Origin: an uncultured Solobacterium sp.
Lineage (GTDB): Bacteria; Bacillota_I; Bacilli_A; Erysipelotrichales; Erysipelotrichaceae
Direction of reading: 5' to 3'
DNA: 11,142 bases
Assembly: GCA_900547815.1 (NCBI GenBank)
Contig: URHY01000070.1
Location: 1 to 11,142, forward strand
Part shown: piece after piece, positions 1-6,735 of the stretch
Position numbering within the stretch: position 1 is the first letter of the stretch
How the letters are laid out: the number at the start of each line of letters is the position of its first letter
The notes under the pieces: generated by a model
Seen by the model: only the letters and a program-made list of their open reading frames with translations
Told to the model about the DNA's origin: nothing
The model's database searches: none
Position numbers and translations under genes: made by a program

Positions 1-32
1 GCACCAAAATTTTTGTCAAGGAGGACACGAAA

Positions 33-398
33 ATGCTTTACACAGAAAAAGAGAAACATGAAATTGAGCGAGTAAAGGAGGTCTTTGAGGAACATCTGCG
101 GCAAAGCCCTGATTTTGAACTGCTCTGGTCGGACAAGGTGGGGTATATCTGGCTGACGATTGGCGTAAATCCGCTTTATGTGGATACTGGCATCAGGATA
201 GAATCAGCCGCCGATCTCTGCTGCAAGTGTTTGGATGATGTTGCTATGGATGTTTTGTATATGACGGGCAACGATCATGCACTGGAAGCAGCCGATCCGC
301 TGGAATTGGCCGAAATCAAGCGGCGCTGGGAGCCATATATCAACCAGCTGCCAGACTATGCGTATCTCTGCAAAGACCTGCTGAACGGAAAAATGTAA
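33..398 (+). CDS. Hypothetical small soluble protein, GC-rich
   Basis: A 121-residue protein I do not recognise by function. The ATG has a strong AAGGAGG at 18-24 with 8 bases of spacing, and the reading frame is clean, so the gene is real. The product is acidic, without signal peptide or membrane segment. It begins with a charged helical stretch (EKEKHEIERVKEVFEEHL), and its middle has paired cysteines (LCCKCL, about residues 62-67). My impression, from memory only, is that similar small proteins accompany clostridial mobile elements. Its base composition is unlike the rest of the window: positions 121-180 have 31 G+C of 60, against 15 of 60 at 1141-1200 in the next gene. It has its own terminator directly downstream. 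This points to an origin different from the AT-rich conjugation genes that follow. Confidence 0.75.
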   Translation: MLYTEKEKHEIERVKEVFEEHLRQSPDFELLWSDKVGYIWLTIGVNPLYVDTGIRIESAADLCCKCLDDVAMDVLYMTGNDHALEAADPLELAEIKRRWEPYINQLPDYAYLCKDLLNGKM

Positions 399-410
399 TC
401 TATCAAACGA

Positions 411-448
411 GGTGTCAGGAGCCATACAATGCTTCTGGCACCTTTTTT
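411..448 (+). terminator. Rho-independent terminator after the first gene
   Basis: A 12-bp stem is formed by GGTGTCAGGAGC (411-422) and GCTTCTGGCACC (431-442), with two G-T wobbles and an 8-base loop, followed directly by six T (443-448). It lies 13 bases after the stop of the GC-rich gene. Transcription from the left should therefore not enter the truncated coupling-protein gene efficiently. Confidence 0.9.
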
Positions 449-484
449 GTAGATTTTTTGTGAATTTGATTAAAAAGTCCTTGA

Positions 485-1360
485 CAATTTGTCTCTGGTA
501 AAACCGCCAAATCGATTCTGATTTCGGTTGGTGTAAGACTTGCTGCTTTTAACTTGGAAGAACTAGCATCACTTACTAAATATGACGAGATGGAATTAGA
601 ACAGATTGGAGAAAGAAAAACGGCTTTATTTGCGATTATTCCAGACAACGATTCCACATTCAATTTTGTAGTGGGAATGTTGTACACCCAGTTATTTCAA
701 ATGTTGTATTACCAGGCGGATTATGTACATGGTGGAGAACTTCCTGTACCCGTCCATTTCTTGATGGATGAATTTGCCAATGTTGCTTTACCAGATGAAT
801 TTGATAAACTTCTTTCAACGATGCGTTCAAGACAGATCTTTGTATCCATTATTTTACAGAACCTGGCTCAGATCAAAGCTTTATACAAGGATAGCTGGGA
901 ATCCATTTTAGGTAACTGTGATGAAACGTATTACCTAGGTGGTAATGAACAAAGTACACATAAATACATCAGTGAATTGCTTGGAAAAGAAACATTGGAT
1001 ACAAATACGTATGGCAAATCTGAAGGAAGAAGTGGTAATTATTCTACAAATTATCAACAGACAGGAAGAGAGCTTTTAACCGCAGATGAAGTTCGATTGT
1101 TGGATAACAACTATGGACTTCTTTTTATTAAGGGAGAACGCCCTGTTAAAGATAAAAAATATGATTTATTAAAACATCCAAATATTAAGCAGACATTGGA
1201 TGGAGGACGAGAGCCTTATATTCATGGGCAAACGTATCATTTCATTGATGATTGGCAAAATATTCTTTTGACTGATAACGAATATGAATTGTTAGATCAA
1301 GAAGAAGTAGAAAAATATGTAAAGGAGATCAAAGAAAATGAAGAAAACAAAAACAATTAG
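485..1360 (+). pseudogene. virD4: VirD4/TraG-type coupling protein, C-terminal half only (5' truncated)
   Basis: Coupling proteins are membrane-anchored ATPases that bring the relaxase-DNA complex to the type IV secretion channel. The remaining 291 codons hold the C-terminal part of the ATPase: the family segment SGKTAKSILISVGVRLAAFN near the start, the ALFAIIPDND strand, the Walker B-like FLMDEFAN, the SIILQNLAQ strand, and the GNCDETYYLGG motif with the C-terminal tail. Walker A and the N-terminal membrane helices are absent; full-length relatives are roughly 600 residues. Family-like coding starts immediately after an in-frame TGA (482-484), before any start codon. The first candidate starts, TTG 554 and ATG 590, lie inside conserved sequence and lack a ribosome binding site. 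Upstream is a terminator and a GC-rich unrelated gene, so this is a truncation at a junction near 449-490, not a simple frameshift. A chimeric assembly could also explain it. The 3' end overlaps the next gene by 23 bases, as in an intact operon. Confidence 0.85.
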
Positions 1361-1643
1361 AAAAGTAGTGTTCTATGCTTATACAGCATTGATACTCATC
1401 ACAAACTTTATAACACCTGTCTATGCAGCTAATGATCCAGTCACTGTAGTCAATAATTTCAGTGATTTTATGTTTGGACTTATACGTGCTATTGGCATGA
1501 TTCTATTAGGCTTTGGAATCGTACAGGTTGGTTTATCTTTAAAAAGCCATGATCCAAGCCAGAGAGCCAATGGATTTATGACAGTAGCTGGTGGTATTGT
1601 AATTACCTTTGCTAAAGAGATTTTGAATATTATTGTAGGTTAA
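1338..1643 (+). CDS. Pilin-like small membrane protein (Maff2/VirB2 type)
   Basis: A 101-residue conjugation protein. Residues 1-30 read as a Sec signal peptide: basic MKKTKTIRK, a hydrophobic core, and a VYA cleavage motif before Ala31. The mature part has two hydrophobic segments, about 43-65 and 79-98, separated by a polar turn (LKSHDPSQRANG). This layout of cleaved leader plus two helices and a short loop is that of VirB2/TrbC pilins and of the Maff2 family of Gram-positive mobile elements. The ATG is preceded by AAAGGAG (1321-1327) and overlaps the end of the coupling-protein gene, indicating co-translation. The next gene begins 3 bases after its stop. The assignment rests on size, topology and operon position; sequence motifs in this family are weak. 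Confidence 0.75.
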   Translation: MKKTKTIRKVVFYAYTALILITNFITPVYAANDPVTVVNNFSDFMFGLIRAIGMILLGFGIVQVGLSLKSHDPSQRANGFMTVAGGIVITFAKEILNIIVG

Positions 1644-1646
1644 TAT

Positions 1647-2477
1647 ATGGATGGAATCATCGATAACCTAACAAGTGCAATCAATACCTGGAATTCTAAA
1701 CTTGCTGAAATATGGTTGTTACTGACTGAATCTCCAGAAACATTTAAAGGTGGAGATATATGGAAAATCATTGTAAAAGTACATGAAGGTTTACAAGCTA
1801 TTGGTCTTGCCCTTCTTGTACTTTTCTTTGTATGGGGATTAATACGAACCTGTACAAGCTGGCAGGATGTCAAACGTCCAGAGCAAGCCTTCAAACTATT
1901 TCTAAGATTTATCATCGCAAGAACCCTAGTACTTTATGGAATGGAACTAATGACGAAAATCTTTGAAATTGTACAGGGTATCATTCAATCGATTACAGAA
2001 ACTGTAGGACTTGGAGTATCCAACGAAACAGTTATACCACAGGAAATAGTTGATGCGGTTAGTAATACAGGATTTCTAGAATCCATTCCATTATGGGCAG
2101 TAACCCTATTAGGATCTATATTCATTACAATTCTATCTTTTGTAATGATATTAACTGTTTATGGAAGATTTTTTAAACTTTACATGTACACAGCTATTTC
2201 TCCAATACCACTTGCAGCAGCTGCAGGAGAAAGCACACAAAACACAGCTTTTACATTTATCAAAAGCTATGCAGGAGTTTGTTTAGAAGGAGCGATCATT
2301 GTCCTTTCCTGTATTATCTTTTCAGCCTTTGCATCAAGTCCACCAGTAGTGGATTCAACAGCATCTAGTGTATCTATGGTATGGAGTTATATTGGTGAAT
2401 TAATATTCAATATGTTAGTTCTTGTAGGAACAATCAAGATGTCAGATCGAATCGTTAAAGAAATGATGGGGCTATAA
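1647..2477 (+). CDS. Polytopic VirB6/TrbL-like conjugal transfer protein
   Basis: A 276-residue inner-membrane protein, expected to be a core part of the translocation channel. Hydrophobic segments are visible at about 48-66, 84-103, 148-171, 180-193, 208-230 and 248-263. The first follows a short amphipathic N-terminus. The central stretch FFKLYMYTAISPIPLAAAAG, followed by a helix with small residues, is characteristic of TrbL/VirB6-type proteins of Firmicutes elements. The ATG lies 3 bases after the stop of the pilin-like gene with only a weak AGGT upstream, so translational coupling is likely. The length matches the short VirB6-like proteins of Gram-positive systems. In the ancestral operon it would have been followed directly by the small gene at 3223; a toxin-antitoxin cassette now separates them. 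Confidence 0.8.
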   Translation: MDGIIDNLTSAINTWNSKLAEIWLLLTESPETFKGGDIWKIIVKVHEGLQAIGLALLVLFFVWGLIRTCTSWQDVKRPEQAFKLFLRFIIARTLVLYGMELMTKIFEIVQGIIQSITETVGLGVSNETVIPQEIVDAVSNTGFLESIPLWAVTLLGSIFITILSFVMILTVYGRFFKLYMYTAISPIPLAAAAGESTQNTAFTFIKSYAGVCLEGAIIVLSCIIFSAFASSPPVVDSTASSVSMVWSYIGELIFNMLVLVGTIKMSDRIVKEMMGL

Positions 2478-2485
2478 TATGTAGC

Positions 2486-2529
2486 TACTCAGTTGCCACA
2501 TTTGTTGATATTTTGTAAAAAACTGAGTA
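2486..2529. repeat. Inverted repeat spanning the toxin-antitoxin promoter
   Basis: TACTCAGTT (2486-2494) and AACTGAGTA (2521-2529) are perfect 9-base inverted copies separated by 26 bases. They bracket the -35 box and touch the -10 box of the relB promoter. Autorepression by RelB/DinJ ribbon-helix-helix proteins, alone or with toxin, at inverted-repeat operators is well established, so this is a candidate operator. It could also mark the left edge of the inserted cassette. Confidence 0.5.
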
Positions 2530-2533
2530 TAAT
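2505..2533 (+). promoter_or_regulatory. Sigma-A-type promoter of the toxin-antitoxin operon
   Basis: The -35 box TTGATA (2505-2510) and consensus -10 TATAAT (2528-2533) are separated by exactly 17 bases. Transcription would start near 2540, just before the AAAGGAAG ribosome binding site at 2541-2548. It begins 28 bases after the virB6-like stop codon and gives the cassette its own expression. Confidence 0.85.
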
Positions 2534-2556
2534 ATATACGAAAGGAAGTGTTAATT

Positions 2557-2853
2557 ATGCGTAACGTAATCAATGCTCAAAAAGATGATGTATTTAGAAT
2601 TCGCATGAACTCAGAAATCAAGAATGAATTAGAAGAAGTTTTTGCGAAAAACGGTTTAACTCTAACGGATGCCGTAAATGTATTTTTTCAGCAAGTATTA
2701 AATACAGGTGGTTTTCCATTTTCTGTGACCGAAGATAATGCTGAAAAGATGAAAGCAAAAGCTTTATCTAAATTAATGAAAGAATTGGAAATTGGTATGA
2801 ATTGTACTGAATCTTATTCAGAAGAAGAAGTCAAAAAAATGTTGGATTTGTAA
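2557..2853 (+). CDS. relB: RelB/DinJ-family antitoxin
   Basis: A 98-residue antitoxin. The N-terminal ribbon-helix-helix DNA-binding region (about residues 8-52) carries the family pattern: strand VFRIRMNSEIKNELEEVF, then the helix-turn GLTLTDAVNVFFQQVLNTGGFPF, which is typical of DinJ/RelB proteins. The acidic, flexible C-terminal part (ending SEEEVKKMLDL) would wrap around and neutralise the toxin. I chose ATG 2557, which sits 8 bases after AAAGGAAG (2541-2548); an in-frame GTG at 2548 overlaps that site and is unlikely. The stop is one base before the toxin's ATG. The gene has its own promoter and a possible operator and is probably autoregulated. It likely stabilises the mobile element. 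Confidence 0.9.
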   Translation: MRNVINAQKDDVFRIRMNSEIKNELEEVFAKNGLTLTDAVNVFFQQVLNTGGFPFSVTEDNAEKMKAKALSKLMKELEIGMNCTESYSEEEVKKMLDL

Positions 2854-2854
2854 A

Positions 2855-3157
2855 ATGAAGATTATTTATAAAAAAGCAGCAATTGATGATCTTCTTAATA
2901 CCGAAAATTATATTATTAATCAGTTTCATAACGATCAAGCCGCAAAAAAACTTAAATACAATATTGTAGATACAATTTCATTATTAAAAGATAATCCTTA
3001 TCTAGGTCCTAAAATGTCAGATCGTTTCGACATAGATACACCATTTCGCTATTTAATCGTATCTAAGCAACTTGTATTCTATAATGTCAATGAAGAGAAT
3101 ATTGAAATTATTAGAATACTTGACTCAAGGCAGGATTACTTATCATTACTATTTTAA
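2855..3157 (+). CDS. relE: RelE/ParE-superfamily toxin
   Basis: A 100-residue basic protein with the RelE/ParE fold signature. The first strand is MKIIYKKAAIDDL. A helix follows (NTENYIINQF...AAKKLKYNIVDTISLLKDNPYLGPKM), then FRYLIVSKQLVFYNVNEENIEIIRILDSRQDYLSLLF, where the family ends with the strand-turn IRILDSRQDY. RelE members cut mRNA on the ribosome and ParE members inhibit gyrase; sequence alone does not settle which applies. The pairing with a DinJ/RelB-type antitoxin slightly favours an mRNA interferase. It starts one base after the antitoxin stop, so translation is coupled. A hairpin with a T-run follows 9 bases after its stop. Confidence 0.88.
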   Translation: MKIIYKKAAIDDLLNTENYIINQFHNDQAAKKLKYNIVDTISLLKDNPYLGPKMSDRFDIDTPFRYLIVSKQLVFYNVNEENIEIIRILDSRQDYLSLLF

Positions 3158-3165
3158 TTACTACT

Positions 3166-3190
3166 GCAGGAGCATATTGTTCCTGCTTTT
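3166..3190 (+). terminator. Intrinsic terminator of the toxin-antitoxin cassette
   Basis: GCAGGAGCA (3166-3174) pairs with TGTTCCTGC (3178-3186) as 9 bp including one G-T wobble, with a TAT loop, followed by TTTT (3187-3190). The tail is short, so read-through into the conjugation genes is plausible. Such read-through would be needed if the downstream genes rely on the upstream promoter. Confidence 0.7.
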
Positions 3191-3215
3191 ATTATGCCTT
3201 TTTGGCAGGAAAGGA
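3180..3215 (+). promoter_or_regulatory. Possible alternative hairpin covering the ribosome binding site of the next gene
   Basis: TTCCTGC (3180-3186), the right arm of the terminator, is also perfectly complementary to GCAGGAA (3205-3211). GCAGGAA overlaps the AGGAAAGGA ribosome binding site (3207-3215) of the gene starting at 3223. The terminator hairpin and this hairpin cannot form together. RNA that includes the left terminator arm (read-through from the operon) would leave the site free, while other transcripts could mask it. The complementarity is visible; the regulatory role is inference, and the short GC-rich repeat could be chance. Confidence 0.3.
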
Positions 3216-3222
3216 ACATAAC

Positions 3223-3456
3223 ATGAAAGATTATATTTTAAACAAAGTTGTATTAAAAACCGGAGATTCATTGGATATTGTTGAATCTTCAACTTTACCA
3301 TTAACAGAAAAATTGATGTATAAAGTAGAACATGAAAAAGATAAAATCATTGTTCGTCGTGATGGTGGAAAGATGGTTATTCCTATTGATAACATCTTAT
3401 TTGCATCGTCTATTCCATTAGATGTTATTCATGAGGATTTTGCTGATGAAATCTAA
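3223..3456 (+). CDS. Small conjugation-operon protein of unknown function
   Basis: A 77-residue soluble protein I cannot assign. ATG 3223 has AGGAAAGGA at 3207-3215 with 7 bases of spacing; an in-frame TTG at 3202 lies upstream of that site and is rejected. The protein looks beta-rich (IVESSTLPLTEKLMYKVEHE, then DKIIVRRDGGKMVIPIDNIL), consistent with a small barrel or strand-rich accessory domain, and has no membrane segment. Its last 11 bases overlap the start of the PrgI gene, so the two are translated together, and a role in the transfer apparatus is likely by position. It is the first transfer gene after the toxin-antitoxin cassette, and its ribosome binding site can pair with the cassette's terminator arm. 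Confidence 0.75.
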   Translation: MKDYILNKVVLKTGDSLDIVESSTLPLTEKLMYKVEHEKDKIIVRRDGGKMVIPIDNILFASSIPLDVIHEDFADEI

Positions 3457-3871
3457 TTTTGAAATCAAAATCAACAAAGAAATAAGAGATTATACGGAAA
3501 GTATTTTCTTTGGATTATCCCTTAGACAAAGCATCTTTTCTATCATTGCCTGTATTATTGCGTGTGGTTTGTATTTTTTATGTAAAGATCGATTAGGTAC
3601 AGAAATGACAAGCTGGTTGTGTATGCTTGGTGCTGCACCATTTGCAGCATTTGGATTTATTCGTTTTCAAGGAATGTATACAGAAGATATTGTGAAAATG
3701 GCAATATCTTCTTTTATGTTGTCTACAAGGAATTTGATTAATGTGCCATTTAATCTTTATTGCGAAATACTTGAACCATTCATTAATCAATCAAGAAAGG
3801 AGTCAATTGTACATGATAAAAAGCTACGAAAGATTGAAAAAGCTCAACAAAGAAAAAACAAGAGTGCCTAA
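3446..3871 (+). CDS. prgI: PrgI-family (VirB3-like) membrane protein
   Basis: A 141-residue type IV secretion protein. The N-terminus EIKINKEIRDYTESIFFGLSLRQ is the recognisable PrgI motif. It leads into two membrane helices at about 27-46 and 54-73, then a cytoplasmic, strongly basic tail (KKLRKIEKAQQRKNKSA). PrgI proteins occupy the VirB3 position, partner the VirB4 ATPase, and normally sit just upstream of it, as here. I chose ATG 3446, which follows GAGG (3433-3436) by 9 bases; the in-frame ATGs at 3422 and 3431 have no ribosome binding site. It overlaps the preceding gene by 11 bases and the virB4 gene by 59 bases, so the three are tightly coupled. Confidence 0.9.
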   Translation: MKSNFEIKINKEIRDYTESIFFGLSLRQSIFSIIACIIACGLYFLCKDRLGTEMTSWLCMLGAAPFAAFGFIRFQGMYTEDIVKMAISSFMLSTRNLINVPFNLYCEILEPFINQSRKESIVHDKKLRKIEKAQQRKNKSA

Positions 3872-6149
3872 AACTGTTCAGGATACCATCCCGGTAGACA
3901 CAATCTATAAGGATGGTATTTTTAAATCTGGTAATAAATATACAAAGAGTTATCGCTTCTTAGATATCAACTATAAGATTGCTTCTGGAGAAGATAAAAA
4001 CAATCTCTTTTTAAGCTATAGTGATTTACTGAATTCTTTTGATTCTTCTGTGATGACAAAGATAACTATCAACAATCGAAAAGTGGATATCAAGAAGTTT
4101 AAAGAGGATATCTTGATTCCATTAAAACAAGATAACTTAGATCCATATCGCGAAGAATACAACAATATGCTTTTGGATAAACTATCTGAAAGTGATGATA
4201 TTATCCAGGAAAAATATATTACAGTTACCATCTTTAAAAACAGTATCGAAGAAGCAAGATTTACTTTCTCCAGAATTACCGCTGAGTATTCTACCTTATT
4301 TTCAAGACTTGGCTCTTCCTGTATTGAATTAAATGCCGAAGAACGATTAAAGATCCTCCATGACTTTTATCGAAATGAAACAGAAGAATTTACATTGGAT
4401 ATCAATGATTTAGCAAAAAAAGGTCATTCCTTTAAAGATTTGATTACACCTAGAATGAGCAAATACCACAACAAATATTTTGAATTTGATGGTAAATATG
4501 GAAGAGTTCTTTATTTAAGCAATTATCCAGGCTTTTTAAAAGACGAGTTTGTATCCGAACTTTGCGATTTAAATAAGAACTTGATGTATTCTATGGACAT
4601 TATTACGATTCCTACTGATGAAGCAGTTCGTGAAGTAGAAAATAAATTCTTAGGTGTTGAAAAGAACATTACGGATTGGCAAATGAAACAAAATCGTAAC
4701 AATAACTTTTCAGCCATTATTCCTTATGACATGGAGCTACAACGTAAGGAATGTAAAGAATTCTTAGATGATTTAATTGTACGAGATCAAAGAATGATGC
4801 TTTGCAACATCACAGTTGTACATCTTGCAGATTCTTTAGAAGAACTGGATAAAGATACAGAAACATTAAAAGCTGTTGCTCGTAAATATGTGTGTGAGCT
4901 TGAAACACTATATTTTTCAAAACGACAATTAGATGGACTACAAACTGTTTTGCCAATTGGTGTTAATAAATTGAATATCACTCGTACTTTATTAACGGAA
5001 AGTGCAGCTGTATTTATTCCTTTTCGTGCTCATGAAATCATGCAAAAAGGTGGTACTTGGTTTGGACAGAATGCGATTACCAATAATCCGATTCTTTGTA
5101 ACAAAGCTTTATTACAAAATCCAAATTCTTTCTTGTTAGGTATTCCTGGTTCTGGTAAATCTTTCCTAACAAAAGAAGAAATAGAATTCTTAATTCTATC
5201 TACCAATGATGACATCATTATTGCGGATCCTGAAGGAGAATACGATCCAATCATTAAAGCACTAGGTGGACAAATTATTCGTATTGGAACAAATAGTAAA
5301 GACTATATCAATGCCATGGATATGTCCGAAGGCTATGGTGATAGTGGCAATGCCATTGCAGATAAATCACAATTTATCATGTCCTTATTTGAACAGTTAG
5401 ATACAAATCATGGTGGTATATCTCCAATTGATCGTTCTATTATCGATCGTTGTGTATCTTTGATTTATCAAGATACCATGAAAAACAATTATGTTCCAAC
5501 ATTAAAACATCTTTACAACAAGTTACTTGAACAAAGTGAACCAGAAGCTAAATCATTAGCTATCAAACTCGAATTATTTACAAATGGATCCTTGAACATT
5601 TTTGCCCATGAAACCAATGTAGATATCAAATCTAGAATCCTATCTTTCAACATCTTTAATTTAGGAAAACAATTAAAGACGATGGGATTACTTGTAATTA
5701 CGGATGCCATTATCAATCGTGTCAATGAAAATTGGAGAAAAGGAAAACGTACACATGTCTTTATTGATGAGATTCACGTTATCTTTGAAAATGAAGAAAG
5801 TGCAACCTTCTTTGCATCTGCATGGAGACAATTCCGTAAAAGAGATGCCTATCCTACAGGAATAACACAAAATGTTAAATATCTTCTTTCCTCTCAACAA
5901 GGTACAAGCATGCTATCAAACTCTGAATTTATCGTTATGTTAAATCAATCTGCCAATGACAGAGAAGATTTAGCAAGACTTTTAAATATTTCAGAAGAAC
6001 AGATGGGATACATCACAAATGCACCAACTGGATCTGGATTAATCAAGTATGGTGGTTCTATTGTCCCTTTTGTCAATAAGATGCCAAAAGGATTATTGTA
6101 CGATCTCAATACAACTAAACCAGGAGATAGAAAGGTTTTACAAAATTAG
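3813..6149 (+). CDS. virB4: VirB4-family conjugation ATPase
   Basis: A 778-residue ATPase that powers pilus/channel assembly and DNA transfer at the inner face of the membrane. The N-terminal half (about 1-400) is the VirB4/CagE-type domain. The C-terminal half is a RecA-like motor with Walker A GIPGSGKS at residues 443-450, Walker B HVFIDEIH around residues 648-655 (D652, E653), the family segment IADPEGEYDPII, and the later WRQFRKRDAYPTGITQN motif. The length is normal for Gram-positive VirB4 proteins and the frame is intact. ATG 3813 follows AAAGGAG (3796-3802) by 10 bases; an in-frame TTG at 3807 is an alternative. It overlaps prgI by 59 bases. No signal peptide or obvious membrane helix is seen, as expected for a peripheral ATPase docked on PrgI/VirB3. 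Confidence 0.95.
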   Translation: MIKSYERLKKLNKEKTRVPKTVQDTIPVDTIYKDGIFKSGNKYTKSYRFLDINYKIASGEDKNNLFLSYSDLLNSFDSSVMTKITINNRKVDIKKFKEDILIPLKQDNLDPYREEYNNMLLDKLSESDDIIQEKYITVTIFKNSIEEARFTFSRITAEYSTLFSRLGSSCIELNAEERLKILHDFYRNETEEFTLDINDLAKKGHSFKDLITPRMSKYHNKYFEFDGKYGRVLYLSNYPGFLKDEFVSELCDLNKNLMYSMDIITIPTDEAVREVENKFLGVEKNITDWQMKQNRNNNFSAIIPYDMELQRKECKEFLDDLIVRDQRMMLCNITVVHLADSLEELDKDTETLKAVARKYVCELETLYFSKRQLDGLQTVLPIGVNKLNITRTLLTESAAVFIPFRAHEIMQKGGTWFGQNAITNNPILCNKALLQNPNSFLLGIPGSGKSFLTKEEIEFLILSTNDDIIIADPEGEYDPIIKALGGQIIRIGTNSKDYINAMDMSEGYGDSGNAIADKSQFIMSLFEQLDTNHGGISPIDRSIIDRCVSLIYQDTMKNNYVPTLKHLYNKLLEQSEPEAKSLAIKLELFTNGSLNIFAHETNVDIKSRILSFNIFNLGKQLKTMGLLVITDAIINRVNENWRKGKRTHVFIDEIHVIFENEESATFFASAWRQFRKRDAYPTGITQNVKYLLSSQQGTSMLSNSEFIVMLNQSANDREDLARLLNISEEQMGYITNAPTGSGLIKYGGSIVPFVNKMPKGLLYDLNTTKPGDRKVLQN

Positions 6150-6176
6150 CCGACGTTACTGAATCTTCCCTATTAT

Positions 6177-6205
6177 TTGGAGTTTCATAAGATATAAGAT
6201 ATAAT
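6177..6205 (+). promoter_or_regulatory. Probable promoter for the DUF3592-like gene
   Basis: TTGGAG (6177-6182) and consensus TATAAT (6200-6205) are 17 bases apart, about 40 bases before the start codon. The -35 box is moderate and the -10 box is perfect. AGATATA occurs twice in tandem around the -10 region (6190-6204). Confidence 0.6.
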
Positions 6206-6242
6206 TGAGAAAAGAATAAGATTTGAAAAAGGATAATTAATT

Positions 6243-6674
6243 ATGTTAAATATAGAGCACTTATTAATGAAGCAAAGATACTTTGCTTTAGAGGAGATTT
6301 CTACTGTTTTTTTAGCTATCGGGTTCGCGCAATACACTATATATCATTTTAAGTATAGAAAATATAAAAATTCAGCAATTGCCAAAGTAATTGACTATGA
6401 AAAAAAATATTACGACAAAGAAGATTATTATGTTTACATGCCCATTGTGCAATTTACAAATAATCAAAACCAAAAAACCCAATCCATTTTAAATGTTGAA
6501 TTAGACGACCAGGAATATCCATTCGGTAAGGAAATAGCAATAAAATATAATGATAAAAACTTTGAATATGTTTTAAAAGATATGAAAATCAAAAAGTTTG
6601 TATATAAAAATTCCTTAGCAATTGGGATGATTTTGATGATTATTTCTATTCTCTATTTACATCTAAACAAATGA
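6243..6674 (+). CDS. DUF3592-like membrane protein
   Basis: A 143-residue protein with one membrane helix near each end (about 17-35 and 122-140) and an approximately 80-residue domain between them. That domain has the DUF3592 pattern: SAIAKVIDYEKKYY, then YMPIVQFTNN, then EYPFGKEIAIKYNDKNFEY. The family's function is not established, and I make no functional claim. The start ATG has AAGGA (6229-6233) with 9 bases of spacing. The gene has its own promoter (6177-6205) and a strong terminator (6687-6713) and sits between virB4 and the wall hydrolase, where a transfer gene would be expected to be co-transcribed. It therefore looks like an inserted cargo cassette and not a transfer component, although an accessory membrane role in mating or exclusion cannot be ruled out. 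Confidence 0.7.
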   Translation: MLNIEHLLMKQRYFALEEISTVFLAIGFAQYTIYHFKYRKYKNSAIAKVIDYEKKYYDKEDYYVYMPIVQFTNNQNQKTQSILNVELDDQEYPFGKEIAIKYNDKNFEYVLKDMKIKKFVYKNSLAIGMILMIISILYLHLNK

Positions 6675-6686
6675 TACTCTACTAAT

Positions 6687-6713
6687 AAGCAGAATTAACT
6701 TTCTGCTTTTTTT
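6687..6713 (+). terminator. Intrinsic terminator after the DUF3592-like gene
   Basis: AAGCAGAA (6687-6694) and TTCTGCTT (6701-6708) form a perfect 8-bp stem with a 6-base loop, running into T7 (6707-6713). The ribosome binding site of the wall-hydrolase gene follows 8 bases later, and I see no separate promoter in between. That gene must rely on read-through or on a promoter I cannot recognise. Confidence 0.85.
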
Positions 6714-6735
6714 ACATACAAAGGAGTTGATAAAT

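Noticed and set aside
481..509. TTGACA at 481-486 as an outward promoter driving the truncated virD4
   Set aside because: The -35 box is perfect, but no acceptable -10 box occurs 16-19 bases downstream (the sequence there is CCGCCA/CGCCAAAT).
485..553. A programmed frameshift rescuing full-length virD4
   Set aside because: No VirD4-like sequence exists in any frame upstream of 485; the region holds a terminator and an unrelated gene.
2486..2529. The inverted repeat as a terminator for the virB6-like gene
   Set aside because: The loop is 26 bases and no T-run follows the right arm, so it does not fit an intrinsic terminator.
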